NCBI GenBank assembly: GCA_030036955.1
Contig: JASHSF010000245.1
Span: 1-35,461, forward strand
Length of the DNA: 35,461 bases
Origin: Nitrososphaerales archaeon
GTDB taxonomy: Archaea > Thermoproteota > Nitrososphaeria > Nitrososphaerales > CADDZS01
Direction of reading: 5' to 3'
This document shows positions 22,500 through 31,017 of this stretch, one piece after another. Every line of letters begins with the position of its first letter. Position 1 is the first letter of the stretch. The notes below the pieces were generated by a model that ran no database searches, had not been told where the DNA came from, and saw only the letters and a program-made list of their open reading frames with translations. The position numbers and the translations under genes were made by a program.

Positions 22500-23468
22500 C
22501 TAAGATCTATTCCTCCTGAATAGTTCTCCCCAATTCATCCCCGTAAGTCCACGCGGGAGAATAAGTAATGTCACTATCATAATCGCGAGGGGGATTCCCC
22601 CCTGGAAATTGTTAATTTGGGACCCAGCTGAAATACTAACATACTTACTCACGAACAATACGAGTGATCCAGTTATGTACACCTGCCCTAATCCTATTAT
22701 CGCTCCTCCGATAATTGCGCCATAAATGCTTCCTAGACCTCCAAAAACGCTACCCGCAAATATGGAAACGATGAGAATACTTGCTTCGTTCTGCTGTGTG
22801 GTGTAGGCGATAGCGAAAAGTCCCCCAGCCAAACCCGCAAGACCCCCGGCAATAAACCAAGATACTAAGTAGACTCTCTCTACATTGATTCCCAGTGTTT
22901 TCGCCAGATTAGCATTTTCAATGGCAGCTCGCATGGCAATTCCAAACTTTGTCTTGTTCAACAAAAGGTACATTGACAAACCCACACCTGCAAGGACGGC
23001 AGGGCCGATGAATAGCAGTGCTGGTTCTCCGTATATTGTAAAATCCGGGAGTTGATACAATGTGTAAAAATTGTAGCCTTTGTCACCAAGTATTCGACCG
23101 TAAAAGCTTTGGATTTTCTCGACGAAGAGCAGGTCAACTCCTTGGCTGATGATGACGTCGACGGCCAGAGTCGCCACCATCAGCATAACCAAAGAGGCCC
23201 CTCTCCTGATCAATGGTCTGAGTACAACTAGGTACATTACAACAGCAGTAATCCCTCCAAATATGAATCCAACAGGAGTCCCAAGAAATGGGCTGTTCAA
23301 GCCCCAGAGGATGTATGCTGATGCAGAGGCATAGATTCCGGTCGTAACGAAATCCGCGTGTGCAAAATTTGGGACCTTCGTGGTAAGATAAGTTACAGTA
23401 AGGCCCACGCACATGATACCGAATAATGACCCGGAAATGATTGATTGAGATATAAGTGGGTCAATCAA
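22500..23468 (-). CDS. livH: Branched-chain amino acid type ABC transporter permease LivH
   Basis: A 322-residue permease of the LivH family, with about eight TM helices. Characteristic are the N-terminal SGSLFGIMCVGLTVTY and PNFAHADFV, and the coupling segment KFGIAMRAAIENANLAKTLGINVERVY with the conserved 'RA...N...A...GI' pattern. TTG 23468 is the only start; the frame closes upstream at 23505-23507 with no ATG or GTG. It is transcribed away from livK across a 66-base gap (to ATG 23535) that holds one AT-rich box usable in both directions. Confidence 0.9.
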   Translation of the reverse strand: MIDPLISQSIISGSLFGIMCVGLTVTYLTTKVPNFAHADFVTTGIYASASAYILWGLNSPFLGTPVGFIFGGITAVVMYLVVLRPLIRRGASLVMLMVATLAVDVIISQGVDLLFVEKIQSFYGRILGDKGYNFYTLYQLPDFTIYGEPALLFIGPAVLAGVGLSMYLLLNKTKFGIAMRAAIENANLAKTLGINVERVYLVSWFIAGGLAGLAGGLFAIAYTTQQNEASILIVSIFAGSVFGGLGSIYGAIIGGAIIGLGQVYITGSLVLFVSKYVSISAGSQINNFQGGIPLAIMIVTLLILPRGLTGMNWGELFRRNRS

Positions 23469-23504
23469 CGGGAACGAAGGCCATTTCGTGGAGTGCGCGA
23501 ATAG

Positions 23505-23512
23505 TTAAATAC
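23505..23512. promoter_or_regulatory. Shared TATA-like box between livH and livK
   Basis: TTAAATAC on the plus strand (GTATTTAA on the minus strand) is the only AT-rich box in the gap. It is about 27 bases before ATG 23535 of livK, which would make that transcript leaderless. On the other side it is about 40 bases before TTG 23468 of livH. Confidence 0.4.
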
Positions 23513-23534
23513 TTTCTTATAATTGCCAACATCC

Positions 23535-25007
23535 ATGAATCGAATCAATCGTGCGATATCTACAGCACTCGTCGTTGTAGTAATCGTTATTCTCGTTGTA
23601 GCAGCAGGAGTAGGTGTGTACTTGGCTACTTCACACCCATCAACCACTACTACAACTACATCCACTACCCCAACTACAAGTACATCAACTTCAAGCACAA
23701 CAAGCAGCAGCACATCAACTTCATCAAGCTCGACAGGAGTCACTTATCCGCTCTCATGCAATGTAATGTCAGCTGAATTTTGTTTTCCGGCTATAGCAAA
23801 ACCAGCTAATGCGACAAGTCTGACCGGCAATAAGACAGTGACTATCGGAGTATTGACAGATGAAACAAGTCAACTCTCGGCCATTGGATTGCAGATCAAG
23901 TATGCCACTATACAAGCAGCCTCAGACATCAATGCGTGGCTAAAGACAAATGATACAACATGGGCCGGATCGGTCAATTTCCAAGTCGATGTTTCCAACT
24001 ATGCATTGTCGACCACTACAGCCCTAAGCGACCTCAGCGCATTCCAGACTTCAGGAATTGGCGTCGTAGTCGGTCCTTTGGACAGCGGTACTTTGGGAAA
24101 CATCTACTCGACAGCAGCTTCAGATGGCATAGTCTTGATATCTCCGTCTTCGACTTCGGTTGCTCTTTCGGGCATCAGCCCCTATGTCTTTAGGGAAGTA
24201 CCAAATGATGCAGCACAGGGTCTCGCCGATGCGAGAATGATGTATCAGGATGGTGTGAGGCAGCTCATTCAAGTCTACATTGACACCACTTATGGAAGCG
24301 GGCTTGCGAATTCCACCGCCGCAAGGTTTACCGCTTTGGGAGGAAACGTTGTAGCTGCGGTTCCATACTCCTCGACTACTTTTGACTTCACTTCAACATT
24401 GGCTACATTAAGCAGCGAGTGGTCTACGGCAGTAACAGCAGCAGGTGGTAATGCCTCGGAAGTTGCTATCCAAGCAATTGGTTACGAAGAAGTCGGCGAC
24501 ATGTTACTTCAAGCAAAGGCAAGCTATCCATCCCTTCTGAATGGTACTCAGCCCTGGTACGGCACAGATGGAGAGTCAGATGATCCGGCGTTCACAAACT
24601 CGACGTTCGCATCAGTGATGGAACAAGTCAGGATGCCAGCAACATTCTACGCGGTCGGCAACACAAGTGCATCGACTAAAGTCTGCGACGAAACTGGCGC
24701 GATGTCTGGGACAGGATGCTCCGCATACTCACAGGTTGCCTACGACAACACATGGCTGGCGGCGCTATCAATCCTACACTGCGGAGTGGCTTCGGGCGCG
24801 TGCATCAGCAGCGTGCTTCCAGCAATAGCAAACGAATCAGTCGGTGTGACGGGTCCACTGACGTTAGGATCTGACCATGACCGAATTCCGTCTGCATACG
24901 ACATCTGGGCAGTATTCAATGTCTCGGGAGTTGCCACGTGGGAACTAGCCGGAACATGGACTACTAGTGCAGATACTGTAGTGTGGATAAAGGAACCAAC
25001 TTTCTAA
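23535..25007 (+). CDS. livK: ABC transporter substrate-binding protein, branched-chain amino acid type
   Basis: Extracellular receptor of the Liv-type importer. The N terminus has a short basic stretch and a hydrophobic helix (ALVVVVIVILVVAAGVGVYLA) acting as signal anchor. A Thr/Ser-rich linker of about 35 residues follows, typical of archaeal binding proteins anchored outside the membrane. The rest is a type I periplasmic-binding fold: VTIGVLTDETSQLSAIG, then VVVGPLDSGTL near the first ligand site and ISPSSTSVALSG. ATG 23535 is preferred over TTG 23523, because the box at 23505-23512 is spaced for a leaderless start there. livG follows after a hairpin and T-run. Confidence 0.85.
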   Translation: MNRINRAISTALVVVVIVILVVAAGVGVYLATSHPSTTTTTTSTTPTTSTSTSSTTSSSTSTSSSSTGVTYPLSCNVMSAEFCFPAIAKPANATSLTGNKTVTIGVLTDETSQLSAIGLQIKYATIQAASDINAWLKTNDTTWAGSVNFQVDVSNYALSTTTALSDLSAFQTSGIGVVVGPLDSGTLGNIYSTAASDGIVLISPSSTSVALSGISPYVFREVPNDAAQGLADARMMYQDGVRQLIQVYIDTTYGSGLANSTAARFTALGGNVVAAVPYSSTTFDFTSTLATLSSEWSTAVTAAGGNASEVAIQAIGYEEVGDMLLQAKASYPSLLNGTQPWYGTDGESDDPAFTNSTFASVMEQVRMPATFYAVGNTSASTKVCDETGAMSGTGCSAYSQVAYDNTWLAALSILHCGVASGACISSVLPAIANESVGVTGPLTLGSDHDRIPSAYDIWAVFNVSGVATWELAGTWTTSADTVVWIKEPTF

Positions 25008-25008
25008 A

Positions 25009-25040
25009 AGGGGAAATTATCCCCTCCACCTTTCTTTTTT
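25009..25040 (+). terminator. Hairpin and T-run between livK and livG
   Basis: AGGGGA (25009-25014), loop AATTA, TCCCCT (25020-25025) form a 6-bp stem. A pyrimidine-rich stretch ending in six T follows (25035-25040). It may stop part of the transcripts so that the binding protein is made in excess over the ATPases. Confidence 0.45.
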
Positions 25041-25054
25041 AGGGAAGTTTTGTC

Positions 25055-25813
25055 ATGGGCGTTGCGCTCGATCTTCAGCACATCAACAAATCTTTCGGTA
25101 GCCTTCGTGCCCTGAGCGATCTTTCTTTTTCAATCGATGAGCAAACAATTACTATACTTATGGGGCCTAACGGTTCAGGAAAAACGACACTCATCAATGT
25201 CATAAGCGGTTTTTACAAACCAGATTCCGGCAAGGTCATCTATCGCGGGAAAGATATTACTGCGCTAGCACCTCACAAAATCTATCGCGCGGGAATCGCG
25301 AGGACATTTCAGATTCCTGCGTTATTTTTGAAGCTCACCATTCTTGAGAATTTATTGGTCGCGAGAAAAGACGCAAAGGGCGAAGGATTTGGAAGATCCC
25401 TTTTCAAACGTCTTTGGATCGATGACGAAAGAGAAGGTTCCGAAGAAGCTTTCCGAGTTCTCGATATGGTAGGTCTGAGCAATATGTGGGACAAGTCCGC
25501 TAGTGTTTTGAGCGGCGGGCAGATGAAGCTCCTAGAGATTGGCAGAGCATTGATGAGCGGGGCTCAAACTGTGCTGCTCGATGAACCCATTTCTGGGGTG
25601 AATCCAACTCTTGCTCACGACATATTCGCGAAGCTGGTCACGCTACGAAATAATTACGGCATTACGTTCTTCGTTATAGAACACAGACTGGACATCGCAC
25701 TGGGTTATGTAGATAAGGTCGTTGCGATGGCTTTTGGAAAATTCCTTGTCGCTGGAACTGCGCAGGAAGTAGTCTCGGACAAGAGAGTCGTCGAGTCTTA
25801 CCTGGGCGGGTAG
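25055..25813 (+). CDS. livG: Branched-chain amino acid type ABC transporter ATPase LivG
   Basis: A 252-residue ATP-binding subunit. Walker A GPNGSGKTT, the LivG-specific IARTFQIPALF Q-loop region, signature LSGGQMKLLEIGRAL, Walker B VLLDEPISGVNP, and switch His in VIEHRLD. LivG proteins typically have the 'EHd' switch and the 'LARTFQ' element seen here. It follows livK on the plus strand and precedes livF by 25 bases. livH and livM lie divergently upstream; together these genes make a complete importer. Confidence 0.9.
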   Translation: MGVALDLQHINKSFGSLRALSDLSFSIDEQTITILMGPNGSGKTTLINVISGFYKPDSGKVIYRGKDITALAPHKIYRAGIARTFQIPALFLKLTILENLLVARKDAKGEGFGRSLFKRLWIDDEREGSEEAFRVLDMVGLSNMWDKSASVLSGGQMKLLEIGRALMSGAQTVLLDEPISGVNPTLAHDIFAKLVTLRNNYGITFFVIEHRLDIALGYVDKVVAMAFGKFLVAGTAQEVVSDKRVVESYLGG

Positions 25814-25838
25814 GTGAATCCCAAACTCGCCGCTTCGT

Positions 25839-26552
25839 GTGAACAATGTATCAGCTGGCTACGGGAAACTTCAGATACTTTCGAACGTGAGCATGGAGGC
25901 GTCTGACAAGCACGTTACGGTTATAGTAGGACCAAATGGGTCAGGAAAGAGCACATTGCTCAAAACTATAGCCGGGCTGACCTCTATTTACTCCGGAAAT
26001 GTTGAACTTGACGACAATAAAATAAGCGGACTGGCACCCCATGTCCTCGCCAAGAGAGGAATCGCTTATCTCCCGCAGACCGAGAGCGTTTTCACGCAGC
26101 TAACAGTCGGCGAAAATTTTCGAATGGCTGGGTACACTGTCACCAAGCAAGAGTATGAGGATTCTCTCGAGAAAGGATACAAGATGTTCCCACAGCTCTC
26201 GAATTATGTAAAGACCAAGGTGCAGAATTTGAGTGGTGGCGAGCGGCAGATGGTGGCAATGACCATGGCCTTGCTCAGAAATCCCAAGGTTATAATGCTC
26301 GACGAGCCAACTGCTAATCTTTCTCCCAAACTCGCCGGGGAAGTTTTGAAAAATGTTGAATCGCTTGCATATGATCTCGGAAAAACTGTTCTGCTCGTTG
26401 AGCAGAACGCGAAAAAAGCGCTTGAAATAGGAGACAATGCGTACCTATTGGTTGGCGGTAAGAACGTTTTTCAAGGCAGTGCTGAAGAGCTGCTGAACCA
26501 CAGAGAATTATCGCAGATGTACCTTGGAGTAAAGACCTCCGCGGCAACTTGA
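25839..26552 (+). CDS. livF: Branched-chain amino acid type ABC transporter ATPase LivF
   Basis: A 237-residue second ATPase of the Liv importer. It begins at the family's 'v.n..aGYG...iL..vS' strand, then Walker A GPNGSGKST, IAYLPQTESVFTQLTVGEN (LivF Q-loop), signature LSGGERQMVAMTMAL, Walker B IMLDEPTANLSP, and VEQNAKKALEIGD, the LivF 'EQn...al..a' switch. GTG 25839 is the start; the frame closes eight codons upstream at a TGA (25815-25817) with no ATG. The N terminus is therefore two or three residues shorter than usual, which should not matter. Confidence 0.88.
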   Translation: MNNVSAGYGKLQILSNVSMEASDKHVTVIVGPNGSGKSTLLKTIAGLTSIYSGNVELDDNKISGLAPHVLAKRGIAYLPQTESVFTQLTVGENFRMAGYTVTKQEYEDSLEKGYKMFPQLSNYVKTKVQNLSGGERQMVAMTMALLRNPKVIMLDEPTANLSPKLAGEVLKNVESLAYDLGKTVLLVEQNAKKALEIGDNAYLLVGGKNVFQGSAEELLNHRELSQMYLGVKTSAAT

Positions 26553-26751
26553 TAATTGCACGTTTTGCAAATCGAGTTCAATTCTTTGTGAAGGATGGCG
26601 CCGAGTCTTTGCCTCGAAGATAAATACTCTTTTCGCCAACGCAGGACCTGTTTAGACACGAATGTTCGAAGCTCGTCTGCGGCGAGATCATTGAGGAAGT
26701 GATCCTTTTCAGACGAAAATAGCAAATGATGGCGAAACTATGTTCGTTTTT
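26553..26751. other. Intergenic region before the lysine operon
   Basis: About 200 bases with no convincing gene on either strand and no RNA pattern. It becomes AT-rich toward the lysine promoter (see 26752-26788). Confidence 0.4.
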
Positions 26752-26788
26752 CGAATCAAAAGCGTATTATATTCGAATTTTTGATTCG
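26752..26788 (+). promoter_or_regulatory. Lysine operon promoter framed by a 10-bp inverted repeat
   Basis: CGAATCAAAA (26752-26761) and TTTTGATTCG (26779-26788) are perfect inverted arms separated by 17 bases. The spacer holds the TATA box TTATATT (26767-26773) and a palindrome ATTCGAAT (26771-26778). Transcription would start near 26795, 14 bases before the ATG. A dimeric regulator bound here would cover the box, so repression, perhaps by an Lrp/LysM-like lysine sensor, is a reasonable inference. Confidence 0.6.
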
Positions 26789-26808
26789 TTGTTCGTAATA
26801 AAGTAGGC

Positions 26809-28020
26809 ATGAACCTGCTCGATTCGCACGGCTCTAAACATTGCGGTAACATTTCGCAAGTCAAGATCTTAGATTCAACACTAAGAGAAGGAGAACAAAG
26901 TGTTGGAGTCAATTTCACGAAGCGACAGAGATTGCAGATCGCTTGGATGTTAGATCGCTTTGGTGTCGATTCTATCGAGATCAGCCCAGTTGTTTCCGAA
27001 TCTCACAGAGAATCCTTAAAGGAAATGACTCAAGCAGGGCTTCGGGCGGAGTTAATTTCGCAGGGAAGAGCTCTGCCCGAGGACATCGATACAAGCATCA
27101 ACTGCGGTGCAGAGTGGGTCGCAATGTATCACTCTGTTTCGGACATTCATCTCCGATCGAAGCTTCGGATATCCCGGGACGATGCCCTAAACAGATCTAT
27201 CCATGCGATTGAATATGCCAAATCTCAGGGCCTAAAAATTCGCTTTACTCTTGAGGATGCAACCAGGGCTGACCCGGTTTATCTCGCAGAGTTTGCACGT
27301 GAAGTTGCCCTCGCTGGTGCGGATCGAATTGGCATTCCGGATACGGTGGGTGCCATGTTGCCTCAGGGTATGGCACTCATTGTCAGGACGATCAAATCTT
27401 TTGTGGACAAACCAATCGATGTTCACTGCCATAACGATTTGGGGCTCGCCCTCGCAAACTCTCTAGCGGCAGCGGAGGCAGGAGCAGATCAGATTCATGT
27501 TACGATTGACGGCCTTGGAGAAAGAGTTGGCATCGCGTCGCTTTCGGAAGTTGCCTTGGCATTCAAAGTATTGTACCATGAGGATCGCAAGTATAGATAC
27601 GACATGCTGAGTGAGCTCTCTCAGCTAATAGCCTCGTACACCGACAGACCAGTTCCCCCGGACAGACCCATTGTCGGCAAAAACGCCTACACGCACAAGG
27701 CTGGCACCCATCTCGGGGCAATTCTTCTAGACCCAGAAGCGTACGAGCTCATTTCTCCGGAAGTTGTCGGCAACAAGAGAAGACTCGTATTCGGAGAATT
27801 ATCAGGGAAGAATGGTGCAGCTTTCTTGCTTAGAATGCTTGGTCTAGAAGCTACGACTGCAAACAGCCAAAAACTAGCAGCTGGACTCAAGAAACTCCAG
27901 CGTGGCGATCTCTTCGATCTTCCAATTGAGAAAGAATTCAAAGAGAAAGCAGGCGAGTCTAATCGGGAAGAGACGGATGCGAACCAGCACCCCAATGCAC
28001 CGATTCAACAGGCAGCCTGA
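26809..28020 (+). CDS. lysS: Homocitrate synthase
   Basis: First enzyme of the alpha-aminoadipate route to lysine: condenses 2-oxoglutarate with acetyl-CoA. Of the IPMS/HCS family: VKILDSTLREGEQSVGV (Asp22, Arg26, Glu27, Gln30), metal-binding HCHND (His206, His208), and 'DGLGERVGIA'. HSVSDIHLR (residues 108-116) matches homocitrate synthases of Thermus and Sulfolobus better than isopropylmalate synthases. The 403-residue length lacks the long allosteric domain of IPMS. The adjacent homoaconitase and homoisocitrate dehydrogenase genes support the assignment; re-citrate synthase or citramalate synthase are less likely readings. Confidence 0.85.
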   Translation: MNLLDSHGSKHCGNISQVKILDSTLREGEQSVGVNFTKRQRLQIAWMLDRFGVDSIEISPVVSESHRESLKEMTQAGLRAELISQGRALPEDIDTSINCGAEWVAMYHSVSDIHLRSKLRISRDDALNRSIHAIEYAKSQGLKIRFTLEDATRADPVYLAEFAREVALAGADRIGIPDTVGAMLPQGMALIVRTIKSFVDKPIDVHCHNDLGLALANSLAAAEAGADQIHVTIDGLGERVGIASLSEVALAFKVLYHEDRKYRYDMLSELSQLIASYTDRPVPPDRPIVGKNAYTHKAGTHLGAILLDPEAYELISPEVVGNKRRLVFGELSGKNGAAFLLRMLGLEATTANSQKLAAGLKKLQRGDLFDLPIEKEFKEKAGESNREETDANQHPNAPIQQAA

Positions 28021-28044
28021 GATACAAATGGAATTGATGGCAAA

Positions 28045-29316
28045 TTGAGAACTGCCAAGACGCTAGCTGAAAAAATCATTGGAGAGCACACCGGCAACGG
28101 CTCAGCTTCCTCAGGAGAAATAGTGATCGTCAAAGTTGACTACGTTTTCTCGCATGATGCTTCTGGCCCACTTTTAATCAGCAATCTCGACAAATTTCCG
28201 TCCGGATCAACTATTTCTAATGAAGAGAAGAGAAGGACGATTTTCTTCATAGACCATGCTGTTCCAGCTCCGACGAAGGAATTGGCGAATGATCAAAATA
28301 TCGTGCGCAACTATGCAATAAACAACGGGCTCGTTCTTTCAGATGCTGGGAATGGAATATGCCATCAGGTTATGGCGGAGGATTACGCATCTCCTGGTAA
28401 TCTCATAGTAGGAACAGATTCGCATACGTGCACGGCCGGGGGACTCTGCTCCTTCGCAACGGGAATGGGTGCCACGGATATTTCGGTAGCCATGAAACTC
28501 AGAAAGACATGGCTTCGCGTACCTGAGAGTATAAAGATCGACGTTGGAGGCGAGCTAGGGCGGGGTGTTTTTGCAAAGGATCTGATTCTGAAGGTTCTGT
28601 CAATTCTGGGAACAGATGGCGCGCTATACAAATCGCTCGAATTCTGCGGATCCGCAATAGACGACATGGACGTTTACGGGCGCTTGACGCTAACAAACAT
28701 GGCGGTGGAGTGCGGAGCAAAAACTGGGCTTGTTCAATCTGATTCTCGAACGAGGAAGTACCTTGAGGAAAATCGCAGGGGTGAAGGATGGAGAGAGCTT
28801 TTTCCGGACGAATCCGCAGGTTACGAAACAGAGATATCACTGGATGCTACTGAACTCGAGCCCGAGGTTGCGCTGCCGAGTTCACCCGATAACGTTAGAC
28901 CCGTAAGCGAGATCAAAGATGTCAAAGTAAATGAGGTCTTCATAGGCAGTTGCACAAATACGAGAATTGAGGACATGCGAGTTGTCGCAAGAATACTAAA
29001 TGGAAGACAAAAAGCAAAAGGTCTAAAGCTAATCGTGACCCCTTCATCCAGGAAGGTCTATCTAAAATGCATCGAGGAGGGGATTGTAGAATTGCTTCTT
29101 TCGTCGGGGGCGATCGTCACCCCGCCAGGTTGCGGAGTGTGCTTTGGGGCCCTTGGAGGAATTCCGGCGGACGGTGACGTAATCTTTTCTAGCTCAAATA
29201 GAAATTTTCCCGGAAGAACAGGAAATCCTAAAGCCCAAACATACCTAGGCTCCCCTGCGACGGCGGCCGCAACTGCCATAAATGGTTACGTGTCCGATCC
29301 TAGAGAATTCTTGTAA
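28045..29316 (+). CDS. lysT: Homoaconitase large subunit (LysT)
   Basis: Isomerises homocitrate to homoisocitrate through homoaconitate with a [4Fe-4S] cluster; the large subunit binds the cluster. Of the aconitase/LeuC family: FFIDHAVPAPT (substrate-binding His), IVGTDSHTCTAGGL, cluster Cys in IGSCTNTR and the pair in PPGCGVCFG, and RNFPGRTGN near the end. By sequence alone it could be an isopropylmalate isomerase; operon context favours homoaconitase. The start is TTG 28045: upstream to the previous stop codon no ATG, GTG or other TTG is in frame. The small subunit gene follows after 14 bases. Confidence 0.87.
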   Translation: MRTAKTLAEKIIGEHTGNGSASSGEIVIVKVDYVFSHDASGPLLISNLDKFPSGSTISNEEKRRTIFFIDHAVPAPTKELANDQNIVRNYAINNGLVLSDAGNGICHQVMAEDYASPGNLIVGTDSHTCTAGGLCSFATGMGATDISVAMKLRKTWLRVPESIKIDVGGELGRGVFAKDLILKVLSILGTDGALYKSLEFCGSAIDDMDVYGRLTLTNMAVECGAKTGLVQSDSRTRKYLEENRRGEGWRELFPDESAGYETEISLDATELEPEVALPSSPDNVRPVSEIKDVKVNEVFIGSCTNTRIEDMRVVARILNGRQKAKGLKLIVTPSSRKVYLKCIEEGIVELLLSSGAIVTPPGCGVCFGALGGIPADGDVIFSSSNRNFPGRTGNPKAQTYLGSPATAAATAINGYVSDPREFL

Positions 29317-29330
29317 CCGTCAGTGGACTG

Positions 29331-29834
29331 ATGAATAGTATGCCTGGAAGAGCTTGGAAGCTTGGCGACAATATCAGCACTGACGAGATAACCCCTGGCC
29401 GTTACATTGGACTCAGATCGAATCTTTCCGAACTTGCGAAGTATACGCTCATTGATACGAGGGCGGATTTCGTAAAGGGGGCGCGCGAGGGTGATTTTGT
29501 GGTAGCAGGCAGAAACTTTGGAATGGGTTCGAGCCGCGAGCATGCTCCTGTGGTAATCAAGCTATGTGGAATAAGAGCGGTTTTAGCAAAATCATTTGCT
29601 CGAATATTCTACAGGAACGCGATAAACATCGGTCTCCCCGCAATCATTTGTGACACGTTTAAGATCTCTGATGGCGATACTTTGGAACTTGAACTTTCGG
29701 AGGGATACATCCTCAACCAAACAACCAATGTCAGAATTGAATTTCCGAGAATGTCGAAGACGATGGAGGCAATTCTCCAAGAAGGAGGACTGATTCCTTA
29801 CGTCGAGAAAAAAGGCGATCTCTTGCTAGCATGA
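29331..29834 (+). CDS. lysU: Homoaconitase small subunit (LysU)
   Basis: A 167-residue swivel domain of the LeuD/aconitase-C type that supplies the substrate-selecting loop. Seen: NISTDEITPGRYI, then the loop YIGLRSN (the position that discriminates isopropylmalate from homocitrate substrates), DFVVAGRNFGMGSSREHAPV with the catalytic Ser in GSSREHA, and FARIFYRNAINIGLP. The stop overlaps the start of the dehydrogenase as ATGA, indicating translational coupling. Pairs with the preceding large subunit. Confidence 0.87.
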   Translation: MNSMPGRAWKLGDNISTDEITPGRYIGLRSNLSELAKYTLIDTRADFVKGAREGDFVVAGRNFGMGSSREHAPVVIKLCGIRAVLAKSFARIFYRNAINIGLPAIICDTFKISDGDTLELELSEGYILNQTTNVRIEFPRMSKTMEAILQEGGLIPYVEKKGDLLLA

Positions 29835-30943
29835 CGAGAACCTACAAGATTGCTTTTCTTAACGGGGACGGAATCGGCTCTGAAGTAGTTCCGTCGGCTA
29901 AACGCGTGCTGGAATCAGCCGCTTCAAAAATTGGACTTTCAGCTGAGCTCTTTGAGCTTCCAATTGGGAAGGAAGCTCTCAAGAATTTCGGGAGAACCTT
30001 TCCCCCATTGACGGTCGACATTCTGAGACAGTGCGATGGTTTTCTTCTGGGTCCATTGCAAGTTGGTTCCTATCCAAAAAGCGATCCGGACTACCCGATG
30101 TCATCGGGAAAAATCAGGAAGACTTTTGATCTTTTTGCAAATATTCGCCCGTTCAAATCTTTTCGTGGAATTGCAAGCCCTCTGTATAGCAATCCGCCGA
30201 TTGATTTCGTTATCGTTCGAGAAAATACCGAGGACTTCTATCCCGATAGAAACCTCTTCAAAGGTTACGGAGAGTTCTGGCCCGATCGGGACACAGTCGT
30301 TTCCTTGCGAGTGATAACCAGACGCGCATCCACGAGAATTGCAAAAACCGCTTTTGACCTTGCAGAGCAGAGACTGAAGAAGCGTGTTACGGTTGTTCAT
30401 AAATCCAATGTACTTATCGAGGGAGACGGACTGTTCACAGACGTAGCAAGATTGGAATCAAGGAACCATCCCGAAATTTGCCTCGAAGAGTCTCTCGTTG
30501 ATACGATGGCTCTGAAGCTAATACAGCAGCCAGAGCGCTACGATGTGATACTCACGACCAATCTCTTCGGGGATATTCTTTCTGACGAGGCGGCAGCTCT
30601 AGTTGGAGGCTTGGGCCTAGCACCGTCTCTGAATGCTGGCGATGATTTTGCAATGGCACAGAGCGTTCACGGAAGTGCCCCTGATATCGCAAACAAGGGA
30701 ATAGCAAACCCGAGTGCAGAGATACTGTCTCTTGCAATGTTGCTGGATTGGCTTTACGCAAAGAGCAAAGATCCGAAGTTAAAGGAGACTGCGAACGCGA
30801 TTAAAATGGCGATTGACGGACAATTGGGCAGTCACGACTCTGCGGATAGAACGGTTGACCTTGGAGGTACCTCAGGTACAATGGAATTTACGAACAGACT
30901 CTTGAAGAGAATTGCCGGACGTATTCCCTCGATTCCTGTCTAA
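29831..30943 (+). CDS. Homoisocitrate dehydrogenase
   Basis: NAD-dependent beta-decarboxylating dehydrogenase making 2-oxoadipate, closing the chain-extension part of the lysine pathway. Family motifs: NGDGIGSEVV, KTFDLFANIRP, VRENTEDFY (the homoisocitrate/isocitrate type, where isopropylmalate dehydrogenases have 'RELTGG'), VVHKSNVL with catalytic Lys, NLFGDILSDEAA with metal-binding Asp, and HGSAPDIA. At 370 residues it is slightly longer than bacterial HICDH. Genes for LysW, LysX and LysZ are not in the window and must lie elsewhere if the LysW-carrier route is complete. Confidence 0.85.
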   Translation: MTRTYKIAFLNGDGIGSEVVPSAKRVLESAASKIGLSAELFELPIGKEALKNFGRTFPPLTVDILRQCDGFLLGPLQVGSYPKSDPDYPMSSGKIRKTFDLFANIRPFKSFRGIASPLYSNPPIDFVIVRENTEDFYPDRNLFKGYGEFWPDRDTVVSLRVITRRASTRIAKTAFDLAEQRLKKRVTVVHKSNVLIEGDGLFTDVARLESRNHPEICLEESLVDTMALKLIQQPERYDVILTTNLFGDILSDEAAALVGGLGLAPSLNAGDDFAMAQSVHGSAPDIANKGIANPSAEILSLAMLLDWLYAKSKDPKLKETANAIKMAIDGQLGSHDSADRTVDLGGTSGTMEFTNRLLKRIAGRIPSIPV

Positions 30944-31017
30944 GCCTGTACTACCAATAGATATCAAATGCGCGTCTAACTATTTATGGAGCTCAAGCTG
31001 GCTTCAGAAAGTGTCTG

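Noticed and set aside
23465-23743. Val/Asp-rich open frame opposite the livK N terminus
   Set aside because: It is the antisense of the Thr/Ser-rich linker of livK, a low-complexity shadow.
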